In this document: positions 1-9,000 of the stretch, piece after piece | Layout of the letters: each line of letters starts with the position of its first letter | How positions within the stretch are numbered: position 1 is the stretch's first letter | Assembly: GCF_024172165.1 (NCBI RefSeq) | Contig: NZ_JAMZEB010000002.1 | Location: 5,105,501-5,169,500, forward strand | DNA: 64,000 nucleotides | Direction of reading: 5' to 3' | DNA from: Nonomuraea thailandensis | Lineage (GTDB): Bacteria > Actinomycetota > Actinomycetes > Streptosporangiales > Streptosporangiaceae | Position numbers and translations under genes: made by a program | Notes under the pieces: generated by a model | What the model was told of the DNA's origin: nothing | What the model saw: the letters and a program-made list of their open reading frames with translations, nothing else | Databases searched by the model: none

Positions 1-2
1 CC

Positions 3-596
3 TATTTCGCCGGCCTGCTCAAATCCGCTGGAACGACCCGCATGATCAGCACGAAGGGCTGGCTCTACCACCTGCCGCCGAAGGCCCGCACGTGGCTCCG
101 CACCGGCCGCGCCGGCGGGGGCGCCGCCGCGTACGGTGACCAGATCATCAACGTGCTGGAGCCCGCCACCCTGGCCAAGCTGCTGTCCACCGGGGACCGC
201 TCATCGGTCACGCCCTGGCACAAGAACCGCACCACCGGCCGCAACCAGCGCATCTACACCCGTAGCGGCACGATCACCCTCAAGGAGCTCTACCGGGTCT
301 CCCCCACCTTCCGCGAGGCGGCGGGCACCTCGGCCGTTGGCAAGGACGAGATCTGGTGGCAATACCTGTACGACGACCGCGGCCTGCCGGACCGGCTCGT
401 CTGGCACTTCCGGACGACCACGAAGGCCGACTCCATCGGGCTGGGGGACAACCGGATCCGCTCGGTGCGCCTGGCCACGCGGTTCTGGGACTGGCAGGCC
501 AAGGTCTCCATCACCGCGCCCAAGGCGACACCGGGGCGAGGCCCTGCGGTAGACGAGATCATCGACATCCTGCGGGCGGACGATCGCCCGCGCTGA
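3..596 (+). CDS. Hypothetical lipoprotein-like protein, 3' end (cut by window edge)
   Basis: The frame is open from the first complete codon to the stop, so this is the C-terminal about 197 residues of a longer protein. An internal ATG at 42 has no ribosome binding site and lies inside the same open frame. The polar beta-rich sequence (repeated WQ, VWHF and short Thr/Ser runs) recalls the LppX/LprG-like lipoproteins or hypothetical exported proteins of actinomycetes; the signal peptide would lie outside the window. No catalytic motif is visible. Function unknown; the family suggestion is a guess from composition. Confidence 0.55.
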   Translation, partial: YFAGLLKSAGTTRMISTKGWLYHLPPKARTWLRTGRAGGGAAAYGDQIINVLEPATLAKLLSTGDRSSVTPWHKNRTTGRNQRIYTRSGTITLKELYRVSPTFREAAGTSAVGKDEIWWQYLYDDRGLPDRLVWHFRTTTKADSIGLGDNRIRSVRLATRFWDWQAKVSITAPKATPGRGPAVDEIIDILRADDRPR

Positions 597-841
597 CAAG
601 GCCCGATGAGGTCGCCGTGGCCGGCCACGCAGTCCACCCGCCTGCCTCGCCACAGCATCTTGCCCAGGCCGGCGTACCGCCCCGGAGTTGCAGACCCAAG
701 TCTCCATGGAGTCCTAGGCAGCGCCGGCCATGGGGTGCCCGATCACCGGGGCGACACAGTGCAGGTCATGAACATTGCCGGGCATGAACATCAGCGAGGC
801 CGGTTTCAGCGCCTGGGCCGGAAGCTTCCGGGAAACAGCCC

Positions 842-1573
842 TTAGTCCACGGATGAAACCGTTGGCACGGCGGAGGCGTCGTACGCCGCGATCGACCAGG
901 CCCCGGAACGCTTGCCGAGTTTGGCGGCCAGCCGGTCGGCTGTCGTCGGGTCGGAAAGGGCATACCTCCCCTTGCACGCATCCTTGGATGGGCACGAACC
1001 GCGTCCGCGCGCGACGGGGGCATCTGGGGGGAAGACCCAGATGGTGATCTGGTGATCGCGGCCGAGCCAGCCCGGCTCGTGCGCCTTGTCCGCGAGCATG
1101 CTGAGCCCGCCGTCCGGGCCACATGTGCCGCCGGCACTGCTCGTTCCCTCATGGGTGAAGAAAATGGAGCCCGGCTTCTCACAGAAGATCACGATCTTGA
1201 TGTTCTCGCTCGTGGGACGGAACCGGAGGCGCTCTTTCGTCGCCGACCGCGGCACCGTCGTTGCCGACAGACGGTTCAGCCCTTGATAGGCGCGTGGTGG
1301 CTCTTCGAAGGCCGGCGGGGTCGTGGGCGGGGTCAGCGGCGCAGGTTCGGGCACGCCGACCAGGTTCGACACCAGCATGACCACTGTCATGACGACCGCC
1401 GCGGTGACGACGGCGGCGCCCGCCGTCCAGCCCCAGCCCCATCGCCGGCGCGGGCGGGGTTGACGTGCCCCGGCCTTGCCGGCGATCAGCCGCGCACGGG
1501 CCCTGGCCACGGTCTCGGCTGAAGGCGGCGGTTCATCCGGGATCGCCTGGGCGAGCAGCCTGATCTCATCCAC
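842..1573 (-). CDS. Single-pass membrane protein, CU044_5270-like partner of the ECF sigma factor
   Basis: A 243-residue protein with a soluble N-terminus (about 1-48), one transmembrane helix (about 51-71) and an extracytoplasmic C-terminal domain after a Pro-rich linker. It overlaps the 3' end of the upstream sigma gene by 8 nt, so the two are translationally coupled. In actinomycetes such partners (often named CU044_5270 family) follow ECF sigma genes and are thought to sense something outside the cell or restrain the sigma factor; no HxxxCxxC zinc anti-sigma motif is visible. The C-terminal domain has three Cys residues in its middle part. Role as anti-sigma is inferred from position and topology. 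Confidence 0.75.
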   Translation of the reverse strand: MDEIRLLAQAIPDEPPPSAETVARARARLIAGKAGARQPRPRRRWGWGWTAGAAVVTAAVVMTVVMLVSNLVGVPEPAPLTPPTTPPAFEEPPRAYQGLNRLSATTVPRSATKERLRFRPTSENIKIVIFCEKPGSIFFTHEGTSSAGGTCGPDGGLSMLADKAHEPGWLGRDHQITIWVFPPDAPVARGRGSCPSKDACKGRYALSDPTTADRLAAKLGKRSGAWSIAAYDASAVPTVSSVD

Positions 1574-2141
1574 CGTGCGTCTCCTTCAGCGGGTTGACGT
1601 CGCCTAGTGCCTTGCGAAGCTGCTTGCGTGCCCGGTTGAGCCGGGACGCGACGGTGCCATAAGGAATTTTCAGGGCGGCTGCGACTTCCTGGTGGGTCAA
1701 TTCGCCCAGCGCCACCAGCAGCACCACGTCCCGGTCGCCGCTGTTCAGACCGGCAAGCGCCGCCGCGAGCCTGCCAGTGAGCCTTCCAGCCGTGACACGC
1801 GTAAGCGTCGTGTCCTCGTGGCTTTGCGCCTCGCGTTCTGAGGTCCGGCTGAGCGCTCTCCATCTGCGGATCTCGCTACGGCGGTGTCTCGAGATGAGCT
1901 TCGTGGCGATACCGTACAGCCAAGGTCTGACCTCGCCGCGCGAGGATTCATATCCCCCTCCGGCAGCGATGAGAAAGACCTCGCCCGCCAGGTCGTCGGC
2001 GTCGTCTCTGGAAAGCCGCTGAGCGATGTAGCGGTGGATCTCGGCGAAGTGCGCATCGAAGATGCGATCGAGGTCCAGTCCCAGCTGGGCGGGAACGTTC
2101 ATGCGAGCGGCCCCGTGGGCCTCTGTGATGGGGTCAGGCAC
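1566..2141 (-). CDS. ECF RNA polymerase sigma factor
   Basis: Sigma-70 family, extracytoplasmic-function type. Region 2 (FDAHFAEIHRYIAQRL..DDLAGEVF, about residues 28-58; PWLYGIATKLISRHRR about 72-87) and region 4 (ALGELTHQEVAAALKIPYGTVASRLNRARKQLRKAL, about 144-180) are both intact. The listed start is a GTG; an ATG at 2102 fits the family's usual N-terminus better, and neither has a strong Shine-Dalgarno. It would direct RNA polymerase to a small stress regulon, probably including its own promoter in the 299-nt divergent spacer (2142-2440), where I could not identify a clear promoter pair. Confidence 0.9.
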   Translation of the reverse strand: MPDPITEAHGAARMNVPAQLGLDLDRIFDAHFAEIHRYIAQRLSRDDADDLAGEVFLIAAGGGYESSRGEVRPWLYGIATKLISRHRRSEIRRWRALSRTSEREAQSHEDTTLTRVTAGRLTGRLAAALAGLNSGDRDVVLLVALGELTHQEVAAALKIPYGTVASRLNRARKQLRKALGDVNPLKETHGG

Positions 2142-2440
2142 GGCGGATTCAACGGCTCTCCGTCCAATTCGACAAGGCGGTCACCCTTGATTGCCCGATG
2201 TGCCGGAAAGCTTTCACCACCCCTGCGAGGCATGCCGAACGGCAGCGGCGGACTGATCGCGCCCCAGGAGGCCAACCCCATCGCCACCGGCGGACGGAGG
2301 GCGCACTGCAGCGCCTGGCCCTGTCAAGGGTCATCGAGCGGCGCTTCTACCAGTGCAGCGGGCTTAGGTTGCTTCCCGCGCGCGACAGCGAAAGGTCCCG
2401 AGTGCCACGGGTACGGGCTGAGGGCCAATAGACTACACCG

Positions 2441-3625
2441 GTGATCACGAGCGTTCCCCTGGCCGTGCGCTCATGGCCGGTCTGGTGGAGAGCCCGGCCG
2501 GCCTCGGTCAAGGACGGCGCGCTCGCGGCGACGCTCACTGCGCTGGCATTCGTGCCGACGCTGTCCGTCATCGGAGCTCAGCTCGGCGACCTGCCGAGGC
2601 GCCCGGCCGACGCCTTGGCGGTGGTGCTGACCGTGGCGCAGTCGGCGCCGCTGGCGTTCCGCAGCCGTCACCCGGCGGTGTGCCTCGCCGTCATCGGCGC
2701 CGCCTTCGCCGTTCATCAGGCGCTCTGCTATCCGCATACGTTCGCCAGCATCGGCTTCTACCTGGCCTTGTACACGGCTGGAGCCCAGCAGCCCCGGCAC
2801 CGTCGCGAGCTCGCGGCGGCGGTGAGCGCCGGCTATGCCGCGCTGGCGGTCGTCCTGAGCCAGTTAGGATCTCCCAGCCGGATCTCCGACTTTCTCGCCT
2901 TCTATCTGGTTCTGGTGGTGATCTGGACGGCCGGTGCCGGGATGCGCCGATGGCGGGCCGAGGAGGCCGAACGGCGGCGGCTCGGCGCGCTGGCGGCCGG
3001 CGCCGACGAACGCGCCCGCATCGCCCGTGAGCTGCACGACGTGGTCACGCATCACGTGACCGCCATAGTGGTGCAGGCGGACGCGGCACAGTTCCTGGTC
3101 GGCACCGCGCCGGAACGCGCAGGGCAAGGGCTGGCCGCCATCAGCGACACCGGCCGGCGGGCGCTGACGGAACTTCGGTATCTGCTCGGTGTGCTGGAGG
3201 CGACCGGCGACGCCGCCTTCACGGACCGTACGCCGGCCCTCGGCAGTATTGCCGACCTGGTCGAACAGGCCCGCGTCTCCGGCCAGCCCGTCGACCTGGC
3301 CGAGGACGGCGAGCGTCCGCCCCAGCCCATCGACGTCGAACTGGCCGCGTATCGGGTGGTTCAGGAAGCCCTCACGAACGCCATCAAGCACGCGACGGGC
3401 CGGCCCACCAGGGTCACGGTCCACTACCGCGCCGCTCACCTCGACATCGAGGTGACCACCGAGGGGTCCGCTCCCGCAGAAGGCCCCGCCGTGCCGTCCG
3501 GGGGACGAGGGCTGGACGGGCTGCGCCGGCGCCTGCACCTGCTGGACGGTGAGCTGACCACCGCCGCCCGGCCCGGGGGCGGGTTCAGTGTCCGGGCCTT
3601 CATCCCCTTCAGGGACACCGCATGA
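2441..3625 (+). CDS. NarL-type sensor histidine kinase
   Basis: A membrane sensor kinase of the HisKA_3 class. The N-terminal about 170 residues hold four to five hydrophobic helices; a coiled linker follows; the phospho-acceptor His is near residue 199 in ELHDVVTHHV; the HATPase N-box VQEALTNAIKHA starts near 307 and the G-box GGRGLDGLRRRL is near 350. GTG start. The stop overlaps the start of the response regulator (ATGA at 3622), the usual arrangement of a cognate pair. It would autophosphorylate and pass phosphate to the next gene's product. The signal is unknown; the region after the regulator is convergent with a CPBP protease gene. Confidence 0.93.
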   Translation: MITSVPLAVRSWPVWWRARPASVKDGALAATLTALAFVPTLSVIGAQLGDLPRRPADALAVVLTVAQSAPLAFRSRHPAVCLAVIGAAFAVHQALCYPHTFASIGFYLALYTAGAQQPRHRRELAAAVSAGYAALAVVLSQLGSPSRISDFLAFYLVLVVIWTAGAGMRRWRAEEAERRRLGALAAGADERARIARELHDVVTHHVTAIVVQADAAQFLVGTAPERAGQGLAAISDTGRRALTELRYLLGVLEATGDAAFTDRTPALGSIADLVEQARVSGQPVDLAEDGERPPQPIDVELAAYRVVQEALTNAIKHATGRPTRVTVHYRAAHLDIEVTTEGSAPAEGPAVPSGGRGLDGLRRRLHLLDGELTTAARPGGGFSVRAFIPFRDTA

Positions 3626-4311
3626 GCACTACGCCGATCCGGGTGCTCATCTGTGAGGACCACGAACTGGTGCGTACCGGCTATACCACGGTCTTCTCCG
3701 CCCAGCCCGACATGGAGGTCGTCGGGGAGGCCGCGGACGGCCGCGCGGCGCTCGAGGCCGCCCGGCGGCTGCTGCCGGACGTCGTCGTGATGGACATCCG
3801 GATGCCCGTCTTGGACGGCATCGCGGCCACCAGGCAACTGGCCGGGCCAGGCGTCGCCGCTCCGGTGAAGGTACTGGTGGTGACGACGTTCAACGTCGAT
3901 GAGTACGCCTACGAAGCGCTCAGAGCAGGCGCCAGCGGGTTCCTGCTCAAGGACGCGCGGCCGGAAGAACTGGTGGACGGCGTACGCACAATCGCGCGCG
4001 GTGATTCCCTGCTCGCACCCGCCGTCACCCGCGCCCTCATCGGCCACTTCGCCGAGCGCCTGCGCCCCACCGACTCCTCCCGGCCGGCCCTGCAAGAGGT
4101 CGTGCGGGCACTGACGCAGCGGGAGCTGGAAGTACTCGAACAGCTTGCCGAGGGCCTGTCCAACGCGGAGATCGCCAGACGATTGGCCATCAGCACCGAG
4201 ACCGTCAAGACCTACGTGTCGCGGATCCTGACGAAACTCGACCTGCGGGACAGGGTGCAGGCGGTCGTTCTCGCCTATCGGGTGGGATTGGTGGCCGCCG
4301 ATCAGGGTTGA
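3622..4311 (+). CDS. LuxR/NarL-family response regulator
   Basis: Receiver domain (about 1-125) with acidic pocket EDH near the start, phospho-acceptor Asp58 in VVVMDIRMP and the conserved Lys in LLKDARPEEL; a GerE/LuxR helix-turn-helix follows from about 164 (LTQRELEVLEQLAEGLSNAEI). The length (229 aa) is normal. It begins inside the stop of the histidine kinase gene, so the two are co-translated and form a two-component system. It binds DNA as a phosphorylated dimer; targets cannot be told from the sequence. Confidence 0.95.
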   Translation: MSTTPIRVLICEDHELVRTGYTTVFSAQPDMEVVGEAADGRAALEAARRLLPDVVVMDIRMPVLDGIAATRQLAGPGVAAPVKVLVVTTFNVDEYAYEALRAGASGFLLKDARPEELVDGVRTIARGDSLLAPAVTRALIGHFAERLRPTDSSRPALQEVVRALTQRELEVLEQLAEGLSNAEIARRLAISTETVKTYVSRILTKLDLRDRVQAVVLAYRVGLVAADQG

Positions 4312-4346
4312 CGCAGCGCCGGCTGCGGCGGCCGGCATCGGTGGGG

Positions 4347-5252
4347 TCAGGTGGAGAGCTTGGCGCGGTGCGGGCGAGGCCGGATCTGGCCGGTGCGGGC
4401 GGCCCGCCGCAGCAGGAGGATGGTGGGCACCATGCAGATCAGCAGTGCGAAGAGGCTGGCCTCGGGGCCGAAGGCGCCGCCGGTCAGTGCGGATGGGCCG
4501 GACAGGGTGACGTTCAGCAGGCCCTGGGACGGTACGGCCGATCCGGAGACCGTGACACCGAAGATCCCGGCTTGGGTGAAGTTCCAGGCGAAGTGCAGGC
4601 CGATGGGCAGCCACAGCGAGCGGGTCGCGATGTAGGCGGCGGCCAGCATGATTCCGGCCGTCAAGGCGATCGCGGACGCGCCCCACAGGGTGGCGTTGGC
4701 GTTGACCAGGTGCATCGCGCCGAACAGCAGCCCGGATACGGTCAGGGCGATCACCGTTCCGGTACGTTCCTCCATGAGGCGGAACACCACCCCGCGAAAC
4801 AGCAGTTCTTCGGTGACGGCGACGCTCGCCATCAGGCCCGCGGCGCCGAGGAAGCCGCCGGCGGAACCCCAGGACACCTGCTGCCAGCCACCGAACACCG
4901 CGATCAGTGCCATCAGCGTGGCGAACATGCCGAGCCCGATCAGCGTCCCGCGCCGTAGCTGGGACCAGCGTCCCGGCTTGCCGAGTTCGGGGATGTCCGG
5001 GCGGAGCTCGACGGCCCGGCACAACCAGCGGTAGCAGGTCAGAGCGGCGATGGCCAGGCCGGCCCCCACCGGCAGGGCGAGGAGGGGTACGGGCAGGACG
5101 AGCTGGGTGATCCCGCCCGCCACCACCATCACACCGAACAACGCGATCAGCAGGACGGGGAACCGGAGCCTGCGCAACCGGCCGCGGCCCGTCGTGGAGC
5201 CGGCTTGCGGGAGGGTGTTTTCCGGGTGCTCCGGAGACGCCACGATCGCCAT
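4347..5252 (-). CDS. CPBP-family intramembrane metalloprotease
   Basis: A polytopic membrane protein (about 8 helices) with the three CPBP/Abi motifs: EELLFRG (Glu148-Glu149), a second motif ending FGAMHLVN, and LHFAWNF near residue 236. This family (Rce1-like) cleaves peptides inside the membrane and in bacteria is often tied to bacteriocin self-immunity or peptide maturation. The ATG at 5252 directly abuts the AAAGG ribosome binding sequence, so the in-frame GTG at 5243, with a normal 9-nt spacing, may be the true start. The gene is convergent with the two-component pair and stands alone. Confidence 0.88.
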   Translation of the reverse strand: MAIVASPEHPENTLPQAGSTTGRGRLRRLRFPVLLIALFGVMVVAGGITQLVLPVPLLALPVGAGLAIAALTCYRWLCRAVELRPDIPELGKPGRWSQLRRGTLIGLGMFATLMALIAVFGGWQQVSWGSAGGFLGAAGLMASVAVTEELLFRGVVFRLMEERTGTVIALTVSGLLFGAMHLVNANATLWGASAIALTAGIMLAAAYIATRSLWLPIGLHFAWNFTQAGIFGVTVSGSAVPSQGLLNVTLSGPSALTGGAFGPEASLFALLICMVPTILLLRRAARTGQIRPRPHRAKLST

Positions 5253-5351
5253 CCTTTCGATGAAGTTTCCGCGGTGTCTTCCGCGGCTTGAGAAAGATTA
5301 GGGATCGGAGCCGGGCGTGCCATCCCCCTGGAACGGACATCGCGGTAGCTC

Positions 5352-5510
5352 TCATGGGGGATGGATGATCTCGCGTAGTAGCCGATGGCGGGCCCCATGT
5401 TGGCGGCCCCGCCGAGGCTGCGGCGCACGTGGCCGATGTCGTCGGCGGCGTCGTAGCCCGGCGACCAGTCGCGCCACAGCCCGCTCCCGGCCCCGCCGCG
5501 AGCGAGGCCG
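5352..5510 (-). pseudogene. Fragment of an alpha/beta-hydrolase C-terminus
   Basis: On the minus strand one frame reads WRDWSPGYDAADDIGHVRRSL..GPAIGYYAR, which resembles the cap and C-terminal part of actinobacterial alpha/beta hydrolases. The flanking sequence is frame-broken, with no start or nucleophile elbow, so only a decayed piece remains. Recognition is from motif memory, not alignment. Confidence 0.35.
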
Positions 5511-5689
5511 GCGTCGCCTCGTACAGCGAGATGGCCCGGCCCAGATCCCCCGCCGACGCAGAGGCGCGGCGTGGCGGGAGAACGGGCTGATCACCGGTAG
5601 CCCCGCTCCTGCGGCAGCCGGCGGGCCGATGCCGCACCGCGCTCCCCGGGCGCTCGCCGCTGCGCCATGGCCGCTGGGCACGTGACGGA

Positions 5690-5825
5690 TCTCGGCCGTG
5701 CTCGACCAGGTGTAGGTCCACCGGCTGTCGTCCAGGCGCACGTCCACGGCGTGCAGCACGTCGCGCACGGTGGCGCCCGCGGCGAAGAAGGGCTTGAGCA
5801 GCCACCACAGGGAGCGGGCCGTCAC
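5690..5825 (-). pseudogene. Fragment of a replication-initiator/plasmid-type hypothetical protein
   Basis: Minus-strand residues MTARSLWWLLKPFFAAGATV and the following VRDVLHAVDVRLDDSRWTYT resemble a conserved segment seen in actinomycete integrated-plasmid proteins. After about 50 residues the frame degenerates to Arg/Ala-rich sequence. Between this fragment and the small membrane gene at 6014 I see nothing else. Low confidence; could be any orphan gene remnant. Confidence 0.3.
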
Positions 5826-6013
5826 GCGGCGCAGCAGCAGCGCCTCTCGCCGAAGCCGGTCACAGGCCTGTCATCACGCGCGTTCGGTGCGCGGGATCGC
5901 ATGCAGCGGCCACGTCGATGAGGGAGCGACGGATCGGCGGGGTGTCTCGCCTGCGTGAGAGATCCGTTCTTCCGGTGAGTTCACCGGTGGGAGGCCAGGC
6001 GTATCTTGATCAT

Positions 6014-6409
6014 ATGGCGTTGATCACGACCTGCCGGTCGATCCTCAAGTCCCGGATAGTCTGGGCGGGAACCGCCGGGGTGGCAACGACGGGTGCGGTT
6101 GTCGGTCTCGTCGCACTGGTCAACCGCATCCCCCAAATGCTCTGGCTCATCATTCCCTTGATGCCGGTCTACTTCCTGTTGGCGTTGCCTCTCGGCGCAC
6201 TCGCCGGTCGCCTCGTGGGACTGCCCCGGCCCGGTGGTACGACATGCTACGGCTGGCTTGTCGCCTTGATCGCCGGGCAGGCGCTCGCCTGGCTGCCCGG
6301 CGGGTTCGACACCGCGGCCAGAATCTTCGTGGTGGCTCCCGCTCTGGCGCTGTTCATCCTGCCGATGGGGTTCGCCGTCGCCGCGGCGTTCACGCTGCGG
6401 GCCCGGTGA
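6014..6409 (+). CDS. Small four-helix membrane protein
   Basis: A 131-residue protein with four hydrophobic segments (about 14-33, 43-66, 83-101, 106-127) and a basic C-terminus. The open frame extends upstream to 5918, but residues before this ATG are Arg-rich and poorly coding. A GGAGG lies 18 nt upstream, rather far, so a nearby non-ATG start is possible. It has no recognised domain and its neighbours (degraded fragments to the left, an orphan gene to the right) do not hint at a role. Confidence 0.6.
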   Translation: MALITTCRSILKSRIVWAGTAGVATTGAVVGLVALVNRIPQMLWLIIPLMPVYFLLALPLGALAGRLVGLPRPGGTTCYGWLVALIAGQALAWLPGGFDTAARIFVVAPALALFILPMGFAVAAAFTLRAR

Positions 6410-6752
6410 TGGGGCTGCTTCAGGGCGTGGGACGACCGCCGTGCTCGAGCCGCGGCTGTCCGGTGTGCTCGGGGATCGGACGTGCGCGGTAGCGCGGGGG
6501 TGACCGTGGAGGTCCCCGGCCGCGCACTTGGTGGGACACGAGGAAGAGCCCGGCCACGTGCGCCGGGAGAAGCTCACCCGTTTCCATGATCTTCTGCAGG
6601 GCGCCCTCGGCATCCCGCCGGCCAGGGCCCGACGAGATCCTCGCCGGTCCGCAGCCCCCTGTGCCGTCACAGGCGAAACAACTCGATCATCGCGATGAGC
6701 ACCCGTTAGGCTGGCGACGTCGCGCTGGTAGCGTTTGGAGGCGCCTGTGGCC
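6410..6752. other. 343-nt spacer with no recognisable gene
   Basis: Neither strand has a convincing coding frame. A short minus-strand run (METGELLPAHVAGLF) is suggestive of a decayed gene but is too short to assign. The likely ribosome binding site of the next gene (GGAGG at 6737) lies at its right end. Confidence 0.4.
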
Positions 6753-7181
6753 ATGCCGAAGAAGGGTTCACGGCTCATCACGGTCGATGGAGCCGTCTAC
6801 CGCTGGCGAGTCAGCCACAAGCCGGCCTTCGACCCGGACGGCGGCTGGGCTCCTCTCACCTTCGCCGTCGAACGAGCCGAGGAGCCGCAAGGCGTCCTGG
6901 TGGTCTCACTCCCCTGCGCCCGGCCGGACAACTGGCAAGGAGAGCGAACGATCGTGGTCCGTCCCGTCCTCGTCGCCGGCTGTGTCCGGCGGGCGCTGGA
7001 TCAAGGCTGGAACCCGGGGCAGCGGGGGCCGGCGTTCACCCTTACCGTCGCCGAGGACGAACTGCCCGCGCTCCTGGGCGAATCGCCCACATACCTGGTG
7101 CCCTTTCTGTGGGGCATGATCCCGGAGGGTGGCGGCCTCAGGGACCTCCCTCGAGCCACTCAAATCTGGAGCCGGGACTAG
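6753..7181 (+). CDS. Conserved hypothetical protein (142 aa)
   Basis: Starts MPKKGSRLITVDGAVYRW and reads as a compact beta-rich cytosolic protein with no signal peptide or membrane helix. GGAGG at 6737 is 11 nt before this ATG; in-frame GTG (6747) and TTG (6735) starts are possible. Similar short proteins occur singly across actinobacteria and some proteobacteria without assigned function. The C-terminus ends in ATQIWSRD. No neighbour suggests a role: the next gene is convergent. Confidence 0.7.
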   Translation: MPKKGSRLITVDGAVYRWRVSHKPAFDPDGGWAPLTFAVERAEEPQGVLVVSLPCARPDNWQGERTIVVRPVLVAGCVRRALDQGWNPGQRGPAFTLTVAEDELPALLGESPTYLVPFLWGMIPEGGGLRDLPRATQIWSRD

Positions 7182-7339
7182 CCGCACGTACGCAATGTGC
7201 TGGAAGGCCGGACTCAAACTGATGGCCCGCCCCGACGGGTTCCGGCTGTTGTTCCGCTACGCCGCCCGCGAGCTCGTCTCCGTCCTGGCGCGGCGTGCGG
7301 TGGCCGGCGGTCACTGACCGCGCGCCGGGGGCGCCGCTG

Positions 7340-8833
7340 TCAGGAGCAGCGCAGCAGGAACATGAACCCGTAGTCCATGTGGATCTGCTGATGGCAGTGG
7401 AACAGTGACAGACCCGGCTGGTCGGCGGTGAAGTCGAGGTCGAGGCTCTGGTAGCCGCCGAGCATGACCACGTCCTTGAGCAGCCCGTGGACGGGCGTGC
7501 CGGCGATGTGAGTGACGTCGAAGCTGTGGCGGTGCAGGTGGAGAGGGTGGATGTCGTCGGTGGCGTTGCGGAGGCGCAACCGGTAGCGCTTGCCGCGCTG
7601 GACCCGCAGGATCGGCTCGTTGGTGTGCATGCTGAACGCTGTGCCGTTCAGGGTCCAGATGTTGAATCCCTGGTCAGCGGCGTTGCGCTTTTCTATCAGG
7701 AAGTCCATCATCTGGTCGGGCCGCACGGCCGGCGGGCCGGCCTGGGCGAAGGCGCGGTAGTCCCAGGTGAACCTGGCGGGCGTGCTCCACTGCGGGGAGC
7801 CGCTGTGGCCGGCGTACTCGACCACCGTGCCCATGCCGTTCCTGCGGTCGTCGTCGGACAGATCCCCCAGCACCCACACACCGGGATGGTTCATCTCCAC
7901 CAGCGCTGAGACGCGTTCGGCGGTGCCGATCCACAACACCGGCACCTCGGCCTGCCGCGACACCGGGTTGCCGTCCAGCGCGACGACCCGGAAGGAGTGG
8001 CCGGGCAGGGCCAGGCTGCGGATCTCAGTGGCGCTGCCGTTCAGGACGTGGAACAGCACGCGCTGCCCGGCCTTCACTTTGATCGGCTCGCCGTGGCCCA
8101 GTTTGCGGCCGTTGATGCTGAAGGCGCTGTAGCCGACCTCGTAGCCGTGCGGCATTCCCCGCCGGATGGACTCGGCCATCGCCTTCTCGCCCCGCTGCCG
8201 CAGCGCCGGTACGGGTGAGCCGGCCAGGAAGTCCTGAGCCATGTCCCCGCCTTGGCTGAAGGCGGGCTGGAACTCCTTCAGCACGAGGAATACTTCCTGG
8301 TCGTAGGCGCCGGGATGGCTCCTGGGCTCGATGTAGACGGGGCCCACTTCGCCCGTGTACTGGCCCTTGGACAGATCGTTACGCGGCACCACGTGGGTGT
8401 GGTAGAAGCGGAAACCTGCCGGCCGCGGCGTGAACGACAGCCGCCGCATGCCCTGTGCCGGAATGTACGGGGTGCCCTCCTCCGCGGAGCCGTCGACATC
8501 GACGGGGACGATCTGACCATGCCAGTGCAGCTGCTCAGGTGTATCCGTGTCGTTGTGAACGTCCACCACCACCGGACGGCCTTCGGTGAACCGGATCAGC
8601 GGCCCGGGAAACTGGCCGTTGTAGGTCGTGGTGGAAATGATCGTGTCGGGCGCGAGCTCGATCAGCCCGGTTCCGATCCGCAGCGTGTAATCCGCCCTGC
8701 CGGACAACCTGTCCGGCAGGGCGAAGCCGGACGCGGTCGCGGTGGAGTCCAAGGCGGTGAGCGTCTTGGCCATGCCGTCGGCCATCAGGGCCGCACCGCC
8801 CAGCTTGAGCACGTCGCGACGAGCGATCGACAT
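7340..8833 (-). CDS. Exported multicopper oxidase (laccase-like)
   Basis: A 497-residue three-cupredoxin-type oxidase. The N-terminus MSIARRDVLKLGGAAL carries a twin-arginine-like signal. Copper motifs: HWH at 103-105, HTH at 145-147, HPLHLHRH in the third domain and HCHQQIH at 479-485. The residue ten after the type-1 Cys480 is Phe490, where Met or Leu is common; a non-coordinating axial residue usually raises the redox potential. It would oxidise phenols or metal ions with O2 outside the membrane. Start chosen at 8833 because GGGAAGGGA precedes it and the Tat motif then starts the protein. A dyad upstream (8914-8926) may control it. Confidence 0.92.
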   Translation of the reverse strand: MSIARRDVLKLGGAALMADGMAKTLTALDSTATASGFALPDRLSGRADYTLRIGTGLIELAPDTIISTTTYNGQFPGPLIRFTEGRPVVVDVHNDTDTPEQLHWHGQIVPVDVDGSAEEGTPYIPAQGMRRLSFTPRPAGFRFYHTHVVPRNDLSKGQYTGEVGPVYIEPRSHPGAYDQEVFLVLKEFQPAFSQGGDMAQDFLAGSPVPALRQRGEKAMAESIRRGMPHGYEVGYSAFSINGRKLGHGEPIKVKAGQRVLFHVLNGSATEIRSLALPGHSFRVVALDGNPVSRQAEVPVLWIGTAERVSALVEMNHPGVWVLGDLSDDDRRNGMGTVVEYAGHSGSPQWSTPARFTWDYRAFAQAGPPAVRPDQMMDFLIEKRNAADQGFNIWTLNGTAFSMHTNEPILRVQRGKRYRLRLRNATDDIHPLHLHRHSFDVTHIAGTPVHGLLKDVVMLGGYQSLDLDFTADQPGLSLFHCHQQIHMDYGFMFLLRCS

Positions 8834-8913
8834 GGTGTGCTCCCTTCCCCGTCGCCCTTCACGGTCCAGCCCCGGCACGCATCGGGTTCGCGACAGGCGC
8901 AGCCACACAACTC

Positions 8914-8946
8914 GTACTTTTAGTACCCAATGTATGACAATAGGTA
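8914..8946 (-). promoter_or_regulatory. Dyad-rich promoter region of the multicopper oxidase gene
   Basis: A perfect GTACT-TTT-AGTAC dyad (8914-8926) is followed by TACCCAATGTATGACAATAGG with imperfect symmetry. On the minus strand TTGTCA (8935-8940) could be a -35 box, placing the dyad over the -10 region 81 nt before the start codon. A repressor site is a fair inference; the regulator is unknown and no regulator gene is adjacent. Confidence 0.45.
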
Positions 8947-9000
8947 ATCGCCTCGGGTGAGGGGGTGCGGTGACCTGCGGGCGCGGTTCCAGGCGCAGTT

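Noticed and set aside
3436..5808. 790-codon open frame on the minus strand
   Set aside because: It runs antisense to the histidine kinase and regulator and out of frame through the CPBP gene, with Arg/Pro/Ala-rich content typical of GC-bias shadows.
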